Source: Actinomycetes bacterium (lineage in GTDB: Bacteria; Actinomycetota; Actinomycetes; Mycobacteriales; Micromonosporaceae). From it: 6,703 bases of DNA. The translations under genes were made by a program, and so were the position numbers. Of this stretch, positions 6,271 to 6,703 are shown piece after piece. The DNA lies in contig JAEYGD010000406.1 in NCBI GenBank assembly GCA_023402505.1, forward strand, positions 1 through 6,703, given 5' to 3'. The notes under the pieces were generated by a model. The model was not told where the DNA came from. It saw nothing but the letters and a program-made list of their open reading frames with translations, and searched no databases. The stretch's first letter is position 1. Every line of letters begins with the position of its first letter.

Positions 6271-6703
6271 ATGACAATCGGGTTGGCCCGGGTCACCATC
6301 AACGCGCCGCGCCGGCGGCTGGACGTGGCCCTGCCGGAGCAGGTCCCCCTGGCCGAACTGCTGCCCGAGGTGCTGCGCCACGCCGGTGAAGGGCTCGCCG
6401 ACGACGGCGAGCGGCACGGCGGCTGGCTGCTGCGGCGCGGCGACGGCGCGCCGCTCGCCACCGCGCAGGCCCTGCTGCCGCAGGGGGTCCGCGACGGCGA
6501 GGTGCTGCACCTGGTTCCGGCCCGCGCCGAGTGGCCCGAACTGGAGTACGACGACGTCGTCGAGGCGATCGCCGACGGGGCGCGGCGGCGCGGCGGCGCC
6601 TGGTCGGCGGACGCCACCCGGGTCACCGCCCTCGGCGGTGCGGCCGTCCCGCTCGCCGTCGGGCTGCTCGCCGTGCTCGCCGGGGGCCCGGGCCAGCCGG
6701 GTG
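6271..6703 (+). CDS. eccD: Type VII secretion integral membrane protein EccD (N-terminal part)
   Basis: The frame opens with ATG 6271 (MTIGLARVTINAPRRRLDVA) and stays open for 144 codons to the right edge, so about two thirds of a typical 450-500-residue EccD is missing. Residues 1-85 match the cytosolic YukD/ubiquitin-like domain that begins EccD proteins, with the characteristic RVTINAPRRRLDVALP strand and the later GEVLHLVPA strand. The motif LEYDDVVEAIAD (91-102), a near-universal EccD landmark just before the membrane part, follows. A hydrophobic stretch from about 119 to 138 starts the first of the usual eleven membrane helices. In known ESX complexes EccD dimers form a large lipid-filled membrane vestibule and their ubiquitin-like domains contact EccC. 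It is transcribed away from eccC, so the two interacting subunits share one intergenic region. No frameshift or odd composition is seen. The missing C-terminus means intactness of the gene cannot be judged. Confidence 0.94.
   Translation, partial: MTIGLARVTINAPRRRLDVALPEQVPLAELLPEVLRHAGEGLADDGERHGGWLLRRGDGAPLATAQALLPQGVRDGEVLHLVPARAEWPELEYDDVVEAIADGARRRGGAWSADATRVTALGGAAVPLAVGLLAVLAGGPGQPG

Noticed and set aside
3784..6510. 908-codon open frame on the minus strand overlapping eccC and the eccD start
   Set aside because: It is a frame-shifted shadow of eccC, rich in R, G, A and P with no domain, and it runs across the divergent promoter and into eccD on the opposite strand.
1..6703. A new or hybrid secretion, defence or mobile system
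   Set aside because: All four genes fall into known families (EccC, EccD, MycP, PAP2). I see no transposase, integrase, toxin, WXG100 substrate, CRISPR repeat, tRNA or attachment site, and no composition break suggesting an insertion.

Overview
This is a very GC-rich window with strong G/C bias at third codon positions. The best fit is an actinobacterium, most likely a Micromonosporaceae relative; the family is judged from GC content and protein style, not from a search. It holds part of a type VII secretion (ESX/T7SS) locus. Three core components are recognisable: EccC (the motor ATPase), MycP (the membrane-anchored mycosin protease) and the N-terminal part of EccD (the ubiquitin-like/multi-spanning channel protein). 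A membrane PAP2-family phosphatase gene lies next to them.

Layout from left to right: 1-719 (minus) is a PAP2 phosphatase whose 3' end leaves the window. 720-792 is a short gap with a composite direct repeat and a hairpin abutting the mycP stop. 793-2136 (minus) is mycP. 2137-2210 is a short G/C-tract-rich gap. 2211-6167 (minus) is eccC, a single fused 1318-residue protein with three FtsK/SpoIIIE-type ATPase modules. 6168-6270 is a 103-bp divergent intergenic region that should hold the promoters of both transcription units. 6271 to the end (plus) is the start of eccD. There is no gene-free stretch over 300 bases and no tRNA, rRNA, CRISPR array or mobile element that I can see.

Working model: EccC and EccD assemble in the cytoplasmic membrane as parts of the ESX core complex. 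EccC recognises the WXG100/Esx-type substrate and powers export, and MycP sits outside the membrane, stabilising the complex and processing substrates. eccC, mycP and possibly the PAP2 gene read in one direction with 74- and 73-bp gaps, while eccD is transcribed divergently. Genes for EccB, EccE and the Esx substrates are not in the window, so completeness of the system cannot be judged here.

Nothing here looks like a wholly new system. The most unusual details are an 8-bp motif (CCCGGAAC) found only four times in the window, as one pair in each gap flanking mycP; the PAP2 gene beside a T7SS protease; a mycosin whose mature part has a single cysteine; and the divergent eccC/eccD arrangement.
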